Shown: positions 28,422 to 36,049 of the stretch, one piece after another
Position numbering within the stretch: the first letter of the stretch is position 1
Layout of the letters: each line of letters starts with the position of its first letter
Assembly: GCA_963653425.1 (NCBI GenBank)
Contig: CAVJWC010000001.1
Span: forward strand, 248,001 to 312,000
Origin: UMGS692 sp963653425
Lineage (GTDB): Bacteria; Bacillota; Clostridia; Christensenellales; CAG-314
Direction of reading: 5' to 3'
Length of the DNA: 64,000 nucleotides
Position numbers and translations under genes: made by a program
Notes under the pieces: model-generated
Seen by the model: the letters and a program-made list of their open reading frames with translations, nothing else
Told to the model about the DNA's origin: nothing
The model's database searches: none

Positions 28422-29444
28422 TTACATAAGGACGGTTTTAAGCCTGTTCCTTACGAATTCCGCGCGGAAAATCGTAAGTTCCTTTTCGGTAAGGTCTTTA
28501 TCCGTCATCATAAGAAGAGGAGCGTCCATGGATTCGTCGAGAAGCTTATCGAAACCTCTGAGGTCGGCAACCGCGATAAATCCGAGAGCTATACCCAGTT
28601 TAACGTAGCAGAAACGCTTTACGAATTCGTCTTCAGACATCATATAAGCGTATTTCATAACGCCCAGACTTCTCATAATCGTATCTTTGAGTTCCGAAAC
28701 GGAGCCTTTCATAAGTTCGGTCCGCGCGTTTTCTTCCGCCACGACAAGCATATCCACCACGTCTTCGACGTCTTTTATTATTTCTCTTTCCGTCTTGCCT
28801 ATGGAAATCCTGTTGCTTACCTGATACATAAAGCCTACGGTTTTGGTTCCTTCGCCGTAAGTTCCTCTCATGGTAAAACCGCTACCCGAAAGAATCTTCA
28901 TCTTTTCGTCGATATAACCCATTATCGTCAGAGCGGGCAGAAACAACATAGCCGAAGCGCGCATGCCCGTACCGATATTGGTAAGGCAGGATGTTATGAA
29001 ACCGTACCGTCTGTCGTAGGCGATATTGAGGTTTCTTATAAGAAGGTCGTCGATTGCGTCAAGCTTTTCGTAAGCCTCTGTAAGTCTCATTCCTTCGAGA
29101 ATGCACTGTAAACGCAGGTGGTCCTCTTCGTTGACCATAATGGAAAGACGTTCTTCTTCGTTCATTATAACCGCGCCTGCGACTTTGTTCTTTTCAAGAG
29201 CCTGACTGATAAAATGCCTGTCTATGAGAGCTTTCCTATACAGGTCGGAAATATCGTTCATAAGCATAAGCTCGAAATCTCCCGATTCCGACACGATTTC
29301 ATAGACTTTTTCGGCAAAACGTCTTCCGTCGCTTCCCGAAACTTCCGTCATGCTTTGCGGACTTACCAAGCCTTCCACGTTACGCGCAAGTCTTATTCTC
29401 GTGCTGATAACTATATCGTTTTTCAATACGGATGCAGATGCCAT
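28422..29444 (-). CDS. mcsB: Protein-arginine kinase McsB
   Basis: Phosphagen-kinase-fold enzyme that phosphorylates arginine on proteins, tagging them for ClpCP. Visible: IVISTRIRLARNVEG near residue 9 (nucleotide site), VNEEDHLRLQCI (the conserved NEEDH-LR block), RYGFITSCLTNIGTGMRASAMLFLPAL with the active-site Cys region, and FTMRGTYGEGTKTVGFMYQVSNR. The start at 29444 (MASASVLKN) follows the mcsA stop by 14 bases with an AGGA site; longer frames are not credible. 340 aa. In Bacillus it lies in ctsR-mcsA-mcsB-clpC; here neither ctsR nor clpC is adjacent. Confidence 0.96.
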   Translation of the reverse strand: MASASVLKNDIVISTRIRLARNVEGLVSPQSMTEVSGSDGRRFAEKVYEIVSESGDFELMLMNDISDLYRKALIDRHFISQALEKNKVAGAVIMNEEERLSIMVNEEDHLRLQCILEGMRLTEAYEKLDAIDDLLIRNLNIAYDRRYGFITSCLTNIGTGMRASAMLFLPALTIMGYIDEKMKILSGSGFTMRGTYGEGTKTVGFMYQVSNRISIGKTEREIIKDVEDVVDMLVVAEENARTELMKGSVSELKDTIMRSLGVMKYAYMMSEDEFVKRFCYVKLGIALGFIAVADLRGFDKLLDESMDAPLLMMTDKDLTEKELTIFRAEFVRNRLKTVLM

Positions 29445-29458
29445 AGTTTTTCGTAATC

Positions 29459-29902
29459 CTATAATTCGTTTCTTTCTCTGAAATATTTCAGCTGAAGTCT
29501 CAGTTGTTCGGCAAGATAACCGTTTCCGCCGTTGGCTACGTCGACGCATTCTTTTTCGAGTTTCTCGCAGTAAGCCTGTTTGTCTTCGACAAGAACGTCG
29601 TCTATGCTTTTGCCTATATGAACGGACGAACCCTGCGTTTCGTTAAGTATGAAGTCTATCTTCGGTCTGAAACTGCCGTGTTTGACGCACTGCACGCAAC
29701 CGAGAAACATAGAGCTTTCTATATCGCTCCACTTTCTTCCGCAGACAGGACATCTGAGCGAATTTTCTCCGCCGTGAGACGCGTTCTCCATCTTATACTC
29801 GTCGTAACAGTTCCTGCAGTAATAACGTATGGACGGATTTCCGTTATAGTCGGTCATGACTTTGACCGTGGCTTCGCGTTTTCCGCATTTATAACAAAGC
29901 AT
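29459..29902 (-). CDS. mcsA: McsA, zinc-binding activator of McsB
   Basis: Activator of the arginine kinase. Four CxxC pairs are visible: CYKC, CRNC, CPVC and CVQC, as expected for the zinc-finger N-terminal half. The C-terminal helix (KQAYCEKLEKECVDVANGG...LAEQLRLQLKYFRERNEL) resembles the UVR-like motif of the family. At 147 aa it is shorter than Bacillus McsA (~185). It is directly followed by mcsB. The upstream neighbour is prs, not ctsR. Confidence 0.93.
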   Translation of the reverse strand: MLCYKCGKREATVKVMTDYNGNPSIRYYCRNCYDEYKMENASHGGENSLRCPVCGRKWSDIESSMFLGCVQCVKHGSFRPKIDFILNETQGSSVHIGKSIDDVLVEDKQAYCEKLEKECVDVANGGNGYLAEQLRLQLKYFRERNEL

Positions 29903-30007
29903 TTTTGTCCCCTTTTCGGCATTCCGTCCGCAATAAACGATATGCCCTTTCTATTCAAATCACGGGAACCCGAACCAACGAATTCCCGCGACAGATTTTC
30001 TATTTAA

Positions 30008-30964
30008 TTATTCGTAAAGCTTACTTACGGAAAGATCGGAATAAGCTCTTTCGATAGCCTCGGCAAAGATGTCCGCAACCGTAACAACGGTGTACTTATC
30101 GGTAAGTTTGCCTTCGGGCTGTTGAACGGTATCGAGAATGATTACCTTATCCAAAGCGCTGTTTTCGATTCTTTCGATTGCCGGACCGGAGAGAATTCCG
30201 TGAGAGCAACAAGCGACTACTCTCTTTGCTCCTTTATCCATAAGAGCTTTCGCGCCCTGAGTTATGGTTCCCGCGGTGTCGATCATATCGTCTATCATAA
30301 GACATTCTTTACCTTCGACGTCGCCTACGATATTCATAACTTCCATAACGTTGGCTCTGGGGCGTCTCTTATCTATGATAGCCAAAGGAGCGTCCAGAGC
30401 GGCGGCAAGTTTACGCGTTCTCGCAACGCTGCCTACGTCGGGGGAAACGACTACGAGATTTTCTCTGTCGATTTTCTGTTTATTGAGATACTGACACAGA
30501 ACGGGCATACCGAGAAGGTTGTCCACGGGGATATTGAAGAAGCCCTGAATCTGTACTGCGTGAAGGTCCATGGTAAGTACTCTGTCAACGCCGGCTCTTT
30601 CAATAAGTTCAGCAACGAGTTTCGCGGAAATCGGATCTCTTGCGTGAGCTTTTCTGTCCTGACGGGCATATCCGAAATAGGGCATAACCGCCGTAATTCT
30701 GTCTGCCGAAGCTCTCTTGAGAGCGTCTACGATAATGAGCATTTCCATAAGGTTGTCGTTGACGGGTGTGGATGTGGACTGAATGACGTAAGCGTCGCAA
30801 CCTCTTACGGATTCTTTGATGTTGACCATGATTTCGCCGTCGGAAAACTTACCGCAATCCATCTGACCCAGCCCCATATGAAGCTTTTCCGCAATCTTTT
30901 CGGCAAGCGCTCTGTTGGAGTTGCCCGCAAATACTTTTACTGTACCGTGTGTTCTGTTTAACAT
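30008..30964 (-). CDS. prs: Ribose-phosphate pyrophosphokinase
   Basis: Makes PRPP from ribose 5-phosphate and ATP, feeding nucleotide, histidine and tryptophan synthesis. Motifs are FAGNSNRALAEKIA near residue 12, GEIMVNIKESVRGCDAYVIQST, MPYFGYARQDRKAHARDPISAKLVAELIERAGVDRVLTMDLHA (flexible loop), and the PRPP loop MIDDMIDTAGTI. 318 aa, standard length. It has its own promoter. Downstream mcsA begins 105 bases later. Confidence 0.98.
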   Translation of the reverse strand: MLNRTHGTVKVFAGNSNRALAEKIAEKLHMGLGQMDCGKFSDGEIMVNIKESVRGCDAYVIQSTSTPVNDNLMEMLIIVDALKRASADRITAVMPYFGYARQDRKAHARDPISAKLVAELIERAGVDRVLTMDLHAVQIQGFFNIPVDNLLGMPVLCQYLNKQKIDRENLVVVSPDVGSVARTRKLAAALDAPLAIIDKRRPRANVMEVMNIVGDVEGKECLMIDDMIDTAGTITQGAKALMDKGAKRVVACCSHGILSGPAIERIENSALDKVIILDTVQQPEGKLTDKYTVVTVADIFAEAIERAYSDLSVSKLYE

Positions 30965-31029
30965 AATTCTCTCCTGTCTTTATGCATAATCGTTCGTACG
31001 GCAAATGCCGTTTTTGCACGCCTCTTTTT

Positions 31030-31058
31030 ATTCTATACTTTATTTCTCGGCTTGTCAA
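31030..31058 (-). promoter_or_regulatory. Sigma-A-type promoter of prs
   Basis: TTGACA (31053-31058), 17 bases, TAGAAT (31030-31035) on the minus strand. Confidence 0.7.
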
Positions 31059-31229
31059 ATCAAATTCGGTCAATATCGACACGGTTTTTTTTCGTGCGTT
31101 AATGAATTATATCGAATTGGTGCGAATTCCGGTAAAAGACAAGACTTTTGTCCCGCAATAAAAAAGTTTTTCGCATAAAAAAAGTTTTTCCGCTCAAAAT
31201 AAAGGTAATCTCAACTCAGGAGGTAAAAA

Positions 31230-31373
31230 ATGAGCAATTATATTCACACGGGCGAAAAGCCCGGGAACGGAAAATACGTTTGCACCAACTGCGGAACGGA
31301 TATAAGACTTGGGTCCGAAGACAAAATGCCGCCTTGTCCCAAGTGCAGTAACACCACTTTCCGCGAAGAGTAA
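31230..31373 (+). CDS. Zinc-ribbon mini-protein (47 aa)
   Basis: A short ORF on the plus strand with an ideal ribosome site (CAGGAGGT, 6 bases before ATG). The product starts MSNYIHTGEKPGNGKYVC and has two CxxC pairs, CTNC and CPKC, spaced like a rubredoxin/zinc-ribbon knuckle, then ends NTTFREE. Similar tiny zinc-ribbon proteins are widespread in Bacillota. Function unknown; the motif argues for zinc binding. It is transcribed against its neighbours. Confidence 0.85.
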   Translation: MSNYIHTGEKPGNGKYVCTNCGTDIRLGSEDKMPPCPKCSNTTFREE

Positions 31374-31462
31374 AGCTTTTGATTAAAAAGGCTTTGATTC
31401 CGGCAAAAACTTTACGAACGTTTGCAGAGGCTTTACGGATTTCCGCAGAGCCTTTGCTTTTA

Positions 31463-31493
31463 TAAAAAAAGAATCCGACGGAATCGGACTCTC
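31463..31493 (-). terminator. Terminator after ruvA
   Basis: AGAxTCCGA / TCGGAxTCT arms with a short loop and seven Ts on the minus strand. Confidence 0.8.
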
Positions 31494-31537
31494 GTAGGTT
31501 TATATAGCGTTGAGTTTGAACGCATAGTCTGAGATTA

Positions 31538-32146
31538 TCAGGCGTTATGCTTTATCGCGTATCTGATTATATCTTCGGAAGAAGAGCAACCGTCTTTAAC
31601 GGCGTTGCCTATGTGGCGCTGAGCTTCGTTTCTGGTCATTCCGAGAGAAAGCAGGACGGTAAGAGCTTCTGCGGTCGCGCCCGTGGAAAAAGACTGAGGT
31701 TCCAAAGCAGAAACGCCACGCTTGGAGGTAAGCAAAACGTCCATAGGCGAAATCTTACCTTTAAGCTCAAGGACGATACGCTCGGCGGTCTTTTTGCCGA
31801 GACCTTTTATGCGAACGAGACTTGCGGTGTCTTCGGTAACGATAGCCGAACGAAGGTCGTCGCACCTCATGCCCGAAAGAATCTGAAGGGCGACTTTCGG
31901 ACCTACTCCGTTTACGGAAATAAGCATTAAAAACATCTGCTTTTCTTCCGTGGTGGAAAAACCGAAAAGCGAAATATCGTCTTCCCTGACCTGCATATAA
32001 GTGTAGACGGTAACGGTATCTCCGATTACGGAAAAATCCGACAGAGTTTTGTTCGAAACGTTGATTTCGAAGCCCATTCCGTTATTGGACACGACAAGCA
32101 GTCCGTCTTCTACTCTGACTACTTCTCCCGAAATAAAATTGATCAT
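31538..32146 (-). CDS. ruvA: Holliday junction branch migration protein RuvA
   Basis: Tetrameric junction-binding subunit of RuvAB. The N-terminal OB-fold starts MINFISGEVVRVEDGLLVVSNNGMGFEINV. Two helix-hairpin-helix motifs follow (LISVNGVGPKVALQIL and LVRIKGLGKKTAERIVLELKGK), then a linker and a C-terminal domain III (ALTVLLSLGMTRNEAQRHI) that contacts RuvB. 202 aa, normal. It is 114 bases after ruvC. ruvB, usually next, is not in the window and a terminator follows. Confidence 0.97.
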   Translation of the reverse strand: MINFISGEVVRVEDGLLVVSNNGMGFEINVSNKTLSDFSVIGDTVTVYTYMQVREDDISLFGFSTTEEKQMFLMLISVNGVGPKVALQILSGMRCDDLRSAIVTEDTASLVRIKGLGKKTAERIVLELKGKISPMDVLLTSKRGVSALEPQSFSTGATAEALTVLLSLGMTRNEAQRHIGNAVKDGCSSSEDIIRYAIKHNA

Positions 32147-32181
32147 AACTACTCCGCTTTTCCGAGCGTGACGTTCTTTAT

Positions 32182-32199
32182 CGCCCGTTATCTCGGGCG
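32182..32199. other. GC-rich hairpin between ruvC and ruvA
   Basis: Perfect CGCCCG / CGGGCG arms around a six-base loop in the 114-base gap. On the plus strand a T-run follows shortly after; on the coding (minus) strand no T-run is present, so it may be a processing or pausing hairpin. Confidence 0.4.
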
Positions 32200-32260
32200 T
32201 TCCGTTTTTTATCGCCGATTACATCGGTAATTGCTTTTAATTCACCGAAAAACGTCAGGC

Positions 32261-32749
32261 TTACATCTCTCTGCTTCTCATTTTTCTTGACTGGGCGTGC
32301 GTCAAAGCCACGGCAAGAGCGTCCGCGGCGTCGTCGGGACGGGGAATCTTATCGAGCGACAGATAATTCTTTACCATAGCCTGAATCTGATGTTTGTCGG
32401 CTCGTCCGTAACCCGTCATGGCTATCTTTACCTGAAGGGGCGTATATTCGAAAAGCCGTCCGCATTGCTTTACCGCGCTCACTATAAGAACGCCTCTCGC
32501 TTCCGCGACTTTAATGCCCGTCGTGATGTTGGTGTTGAAAAACAATTCCTCCATCGCAATCTCGTCGGGCTTAAAGTTTGTTATAAGGCTGTCCGCCGCC
32601 TCGGAAATCATAGCCAGTCTCACCGGCACGCTTTCTTCTTTCGGAGTGGAAATTATGCCGTAATCAACGAGCCTGACAAATTTTTCTTCTACATCCAGCA
32701 CCCCGTAACCTACAGTCGCAAACCCCGGGTCAAGACCAAGTATCCTCAA
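32261..32749 (-). CDS. ruvC: Crossover junction endodeoxyribonuclease RuvC
   Basis: Resolves Holliday junctions. The RNase H-like fold is seen in MRILGLDPGFATVGYGVLD (first catalytic Asp7), IAMEELFFNTNITTGIKVAEARG (second acid, Glu), and RPDDAADALAVALTHAQSRK (last acids). 162 aa, family length. It starts 2 bases after the yebC stop, a common yebC-ruvC-ruvA arrangement. Confidence 0.97.
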   Translation of the reverse strand: MRILGLDPGFATVGYGVLDVEEKFVRLVDYGIISTPKEESVPVRLAMISEAADSLITNFKPDEIAMEELFFNTNITTGIKVAEARGVLIVSAVKQCGRLFEYTPLQVKIAMTGYGRADKHQIQAMVKNYLSLDKIPRPDDAADALAVALTHAQSRKMRSREM

Positions 32750-32751
32750 AA

Positions 32752-33495
32752 TTATTCTTCCTCGTCTTCTTCTTCGGGAAGGTCAACGTTATGGAATACT
32801 TTCTGAACGTCGTCGTTGTCTTCCATAGCTTCGATCATTTTCTCGAATTTTTCAAGGTTTTCGCCTTCGAGCGTAACGAGATTCTGCGGAAGCCATTCCA
32901 TACCCGCGGAAATAAGCGTAAAGCCCTGCTGTTCGAAGAAACGTCTTACGAAAGAAATGTTGGCCTGCGTGGTATAAACTTCGAACACGTCGTCTTCTAT
33001 GCTTACGTCGTCCGCTTCGGCAGCAAGAACCAATTCGTAAATTTCGTCTTCGCTCTTATCGTTTCTTTCGCAAACGACTACGCCCTTTCTGTCAAACATA
33101 TAAGATACGCAGTTGCTGGTACCCATCGCTCCGCCGAATTTATCGAAATAATGTCTTACTTCTCCGGCAATACGGTTTTTGTTATCGGTAAGAACTTCTA
33201 TAATTACCGCGGAACCGCCTATTCCGTATCCTTCGTAAAGCATGTTTTCGTAGTTGATGGCGCCGAGTTCGCCCGCGGCTTTCTTTATGCTTCTGTTGAT
33301 ATTGTCGTTGGGCATATTGTTCATCTTAGCGTTTGCGATTGCATCGTAAAGCTTACTGTTGCTTGCGGGATCGCTTCCGCCGAGTTTAACTGCAACCGCA
33401 ATTTCTCTGCCTATTTTCGTGAAAATCTTCGACTTAGCCGCGTCGCCTTTTGCTTTCTTATTCTTTATATTCGCCCATTTGCTATGTCCGGACAT
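32752..33495 (-). CDS. yebC: YebC/PmpR family translation-associated regulator
   Basis: YebC/TACO1 family protein. Members were first described as transcription regulators and more recently as helping ribosomes through proline-rich stretches. Strong match: MSGHSKWANIKNKKAKGDAAKSKIFTKIGREIAVAVKLGG at the N-terminus, MPNDNINRSIKKAAGE, and YEGYGIGGSAVIIEVLTDNKNRIAGEVRHYFDKFGGAMGTSNCVSYMFDRKG. The start at 33495 has GGAGG; the longer frame to 33549 overlaps the promoter. 247 aa, first gene of yebC-ruvC-ruvA. Confidence 0.97.
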   Translation of the reverse strand: MSGHSKWANIKNKKAKGDAAKSKIFTKIGREIAVAVKLGGSDPASNSKLYDAIANAKMNNMPNDNINRSIKKAAGELGAINYENMLYEGYGIGGSAVIIEVLTDNKNRIAGEVRHYFDKFGGAMGTSNCVSYMFDRKGVVVCERNDKSEDEIYELVLAAEADDVSIEDDVFEVYTTQANISFVRRFFEQQGFTLISAGMEWLPQNLVTLEGENLEKFEKMIEAMEDNDDVQKVFHNVDLPEEEDEEE

Positions 33496-33520
33496 ACTTA
33501 TTCCTCCGTGGTTTTTTCTT

Positions 33521-33549
33521 ATTTTATCATATTTGATCCGTAATGTCAA
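33521..33549 (-). promoter_or_regulatory. Sigma-A-type promoter of yebC-ruvCA
   Basis: TTGACA (33544-33549), 17 bases, TAAAAT (33521-33526) on the minus strand. Confidence 0.75.
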
Positions 33550-33566
33550 TTTTTACGCGTTCGTTT

Positions 33567-34319
33567 TCAGCCTCTTACCGCACCCGAAAGAGCGTACATA
33601 AGGACGCCTGCCGAAACCGCGACGTTAAAACTTTCCAGCCCGTTTTCCATGGGAATGGCGACCGTTCTGCCACAGGCTTTTTTTGCCTTTTCCGTAACGC
33701 CGTTGCCTTCGTTCCCCAAAAGAAGAGTGTGTTTTAAGGGAAGGTCTTTGATTTTTCTGACGTTTTCTCCGTCCATATCGGCGCAAATCAGAAGACTGTC
33801 CGAATTTGCCTCTATCGCTTCTTCCAAGGAACATTCGTATATCCTTAAAATAAACTGAGCGGACATTGCCGAACGAAGACATTTCATCGAAAAGGGATCG
33901 GCGGAAGACACTATATAGGCGTCGTTGTAACCCATACCGGCAGCCGTTCTTAAAACGGCTCCGACGTTGGCGGGATCCTGAACGTTTTCGAGAATAAGCG
34001 CGCTTCCTGCGGGCGCAGTGAGCCGTCTTTCGGCTTTTCTGCATACGGCGACTATACCCTGCGGGGTAACCGTTTCCGAAAGTGCGGATATAAACTTCTC
34101 GTCCATTTCGTAAACGCTCCCGAACTTATCCGCAAAACGGGAAAAACGCTCCGCTTTGTCTTTGTCTATAAAGAGCGTTTCTACCTCTGCGTTAAGTCTT
34201 ATCGCGTCGGACACAAGTTTTTCGCCTTCGATAAGAAACAGCCCCGTTTCCGCGCGGTATTTCTTTTCGGTGAGTTTTTTGGCATTTATATAGTTTTTAT
34301 TGCTTCCCGTTATAAACAT
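33567..34319 (-). CDS. SpoU/TrmH-family RNA 2'-O-ribose methyltransferase
   Basis: SPOUT methyltransferase with an N-terminal substrate-binding domain (FLIEGEKLVSDAIR). The knot domain has LILENVQDPANVGAVLRTAAGMGYNDAYIV, LLLGNEGNGVTEKA and VAIPMENGLESFNVAVSAGVLMY, the three SpoU motifs. The target is probably rRNA (TsnR/RlmB-like), but the site cannot be told. 250 aa. It lies directly downstream of the infC-rpmI-rplT terminator, at a position where rplT-linked RNA methylases often occur in Bacillota. Confidence 0.93.
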   Translation of the reverse strand: MFITGSNKNYINAKKLTEKKYRAETGLFLIEGEKLVSDAIRLNAEVETLFIDKDKAERFSRFADKFGSVYEMDEKFISALSETVTPQGIVAVCRKAERRLTAPAGSALILENVQDPANVGAVLRTAAGMGYNDAYIVSSADPFSMKCLRSAMSAQFILRIYECSLEEAIEANSDSLLICADMDGENVRKIKDLPLKHTLLLGNEGNGVTEKAKKACGRTVAIPMENGLESFNVAVSAGVLMYALSGAVRG

Positions 34320-34325
34320 TACGAT

Positions 34326-34373
34326 AGTTAAAAAAAGCCTTCATAAAGGGAGCCGTGACTCCGATCTGAAGGC
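34326..34373 (-). terminator. Terminator after rplT
   Basis: AGCCTTCA / TGAAGGCT arms with a long loop followed by seven Ts on the minus strand. Confidence 0.85.
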
Positions 34374-34387
34374 TTATCGCATTTTTT

Positions 34388-34741
34388 CTAATTAAGTTTG
34401 GACTTTGCCGTTTCCGCAAGTTTAGCGAATGCCTGAGCGTCGGATACCGCAAGTTCGGCAAGAACCTTTCTGTTAAGATCGATACCTGCAAGCTTCAAAC
34501 CGTGCATCATTTTGCTGTAAGAAAGACCGTTTGCGCGAGCGCCTGCATTGATACGGGCAATCCAGAGCTGTCTGAAATCACGCTTTTTCTGTTTTCTTCC
34601 CGCATAAGCGTAGTTGCCGGATTTCATTACCGCCTGACGGGCGATTCTGTAGTTAGTGCTTTTAAGGCCAAAGTAACCTTTAGCGAGTTTCAATATCTTT
34701 CTGCGTTTTTTAACCGCGTTTACACCACGTTTAATTCTCAT
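34388..34741 (-). CDS. rplT: 50S ribosomal protein L20
   Basis: Early-assembly 23S rRNA-binding protein and, in several bacteria, repressor of its own operon. Starts MRIKRGVNAVKKRRKILKLAKGYFG; then QLWIARINAGARANGLSYSKMMHGLKLAGIDLNRKVLAELA. 117 aa, standard. Third gene of infC-rpmI-rplT, 16 bases after rpmI. Confidence 0.99.
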   Translation of the reverse strand: MRIKRGVNAVKKRRKILKLAKGYFGLKSTNYRIARQAVMKSGNYAYAGRKQKKRDFRQLWIARINAGARANGLSYSKMMHGLKLAGIDLNRKVLAELAVSDAQAFAKLAETAKSKLN

Positions 34742-34757
34742 TTTCTATTCCTCCCAA

Positions 34758-34952
34758 TCAATACGGCAACATGCGTCTTACGGTCGCTGCCTGTGCCTTG
34801 TCTACGTATGCGGCAGCACGAAGGTGGCGCGTTCTCTTGGTTGTTTTCTTGGTCAGAATGTGGTTTTTACCCATCTGAGCTCTCTTGACCTTTCCCGATT
34901 TCTTAACGGAAAAGCGTTTAGCGGATCCGCTATGAGATTTCTGTTTCGGCAT
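34758..34952 (-). CDS. rpmI: 50S ribosomal protein L35
   Basis: MPKQKSHSGSAKRFSVKKSGKVKRAQMGKNHILTKKTTKRTRHLR is typical of L35: short (64 aa) and highly basic. It sits between infC and rplT, as in nearly all bacteria. Confidence 0.99.
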   Translation of the reverse strand: MPKQKSHSGSAKRFSVKKSGKVKRAQMGKNHILTKKTTKRTRHLRAAAYVDKAQAATVRRMLPY

Positions 34953-34968
34953 TTATCTTTCCTCCATA

Positions 34969-35493
34969 TTACTTTTTATTGGTTATCGGCGCAAGGATCA
35001 TAGTTACGTTACGTCCTTCTACGAGAGGCTGTTTTTCAACAGTCGCAACGTCCTTAAGAATCTCTGCAAACCGCGACACTACTTCTACTGCGCTTTTTGA
35101 ATAAGTCGTCTGACGACCTCTCATTCTCAACGAAACTTTTACTTTGTTTCCGTCGGCGATGAACTTAGCGGCGCTTTTAGCCTTCGTCTGCATGTCTCCG
35201 TCGTCGATGGTCATGGAAAGCCATATTTCTTTGAGTTCAACTATCTTCTGATTTTTACGGGCTTCCTTTTCTTTCTTGATCTGTTCGTAACGGTATTTGC
35301 CGTAATCCATAACCTTACATACGGGCGGAACCGCGTTGGGTGAAATCTTGACCAAATCAAGCTGTTTTTCGTCGGCAATGGCAAACGCTTCTCTCAAAGA
35401 AACGACGCCTACCTGCGTACCGTCGGAATCGATAAGGCGAACCTGCTCGTCTCTTATCTGATTGTTGATCTGAAGATCCTTAGTCTCCTTAAT
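34969..35493 (-). CDS. infC: Translation initiation factor IF-3, AUU start
   Basis: IF-3 checks start codons and splits ribosomes. The conserved N-domain sequence INNQIRDEQVRLIDSDGTQVG precedes the first ordinary start codon in frame (TTG at 35397), so the real start must be upstream. No ATG, GTG or TTG is present there. ATT at 35491-35493 lies 9 bases after AAGGGGG and gives 174 aa, the usual IF-3 length. AUU starts are known for infC in Escherichia coli and Bacillus and allow IF-3 to repress its own translation. The C-domain has VSLRMRGRQTTYSKSAVEVVSRFAEIL. First gene of the operon. Confidence 0.95.
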   Translation of the reverse strand: MKETKDLQINNQIRDEQVRLIDSDGTQVGVVSLREAFAIADEKQLDLVKISPNAVPPVCKVMDYGKYRYEQIKKEKEARKNQKIVELKEIWLSMTIDDGDMQTKAKSAAKFIADGNKVKVSLRMRGRQTTYSKSAVEVVSRFAEILKDVATVEKQPLVEGRNVTMILAPITNKK

Positions 35494-35623
35494 AGTCGTA
35501 TACCCCCTTTGGATATGTAATAAAAAAGCGCGGACAAAAATCCGCGCCTATAACGTTGACCGAAATATAGGATAACCAAACGATACGAAAATCGGTTGGT
35601 GAGAAGCGGACTTCTGCTTGAGC
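35494..35623 (-). promoter_or_regulatory. infC leader with terminator (probable L20-type attenuator)
   Basis: A 130-nt leader separates the promoter from the AUU start. It ends in a perfect GCGCGGA / TCCGCGC hairpin (35528-35547) followed by six Ts (35522-35527), placed 28 bases before the start. In Bacillus this operon is attenuated by L20 binding the leader. Position and layout fit that control; the L20-binding fold itself was not verified. Confidence 0.75.
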
Positions 35624-35629
35624 TTTGTT

Positions 35630-35658
35630 ATTCTACCATAAAAAGTCTTCTTCGTCAA
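35630..35658 (-). promoter_or_regulatory. Sigma-A-type promoter of infC-rpmI-rplT
   Basis: TTGACG (35653-35658), 17 bases, TAGAAT (35630-35635) on the minus strand. Confidence 0.75.
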
Positions 35659-35846
35659 GCTTTTTAACGAAGTTTTTCGGGTAAAAACGCAAGAATTTTA
35701 AGTTTTTTAAGTTTTTTACGATTTTCGCCGTTCGTTTTCAGGCGTTCGGCGGAATTATCCGATCTTCTGGTTCCTTCCGCGCGCCGTATAAATTCCGCTT
35801 TCTTCCGCGCGACACGCAAAACAGCCGACGGATAGAGATGCGGTTT

Positions 35847-36049
35847 TCGTTATTCCCCGGTTTATCGCTCCTTATCGGATGTTCCTTATCGGTTGTTCCT
35901 TGTTTCTGCTTGTTTGTTATTGCTTATCGGTTATTCCCTTTGTTATTGCTTATTCGTTGCTCTTTAGCAAGTGTTACTCTCTGTTATTCCTTATAGAGCG
36001 CTACTTTTTGTTAAGCCTTACAGAGTGTCCATTGGTTATTCCTTACTAA
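35847..36049. repeat. Degenerate short repeats (GTTATTCCTTATCG-like)
   Basis: About ten imperfect, partly tandem units such as GTTCCTTATCG, GTTATTGCTTATCG and GTTATTCCTTATAG fill ~200 bases downstream of ytxC. No gene or terminator is evident. The minus-strand reading (ATAAGGAATAAC) resembles the words in the repeat region at 61870-62100. Confidence 0.6.
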
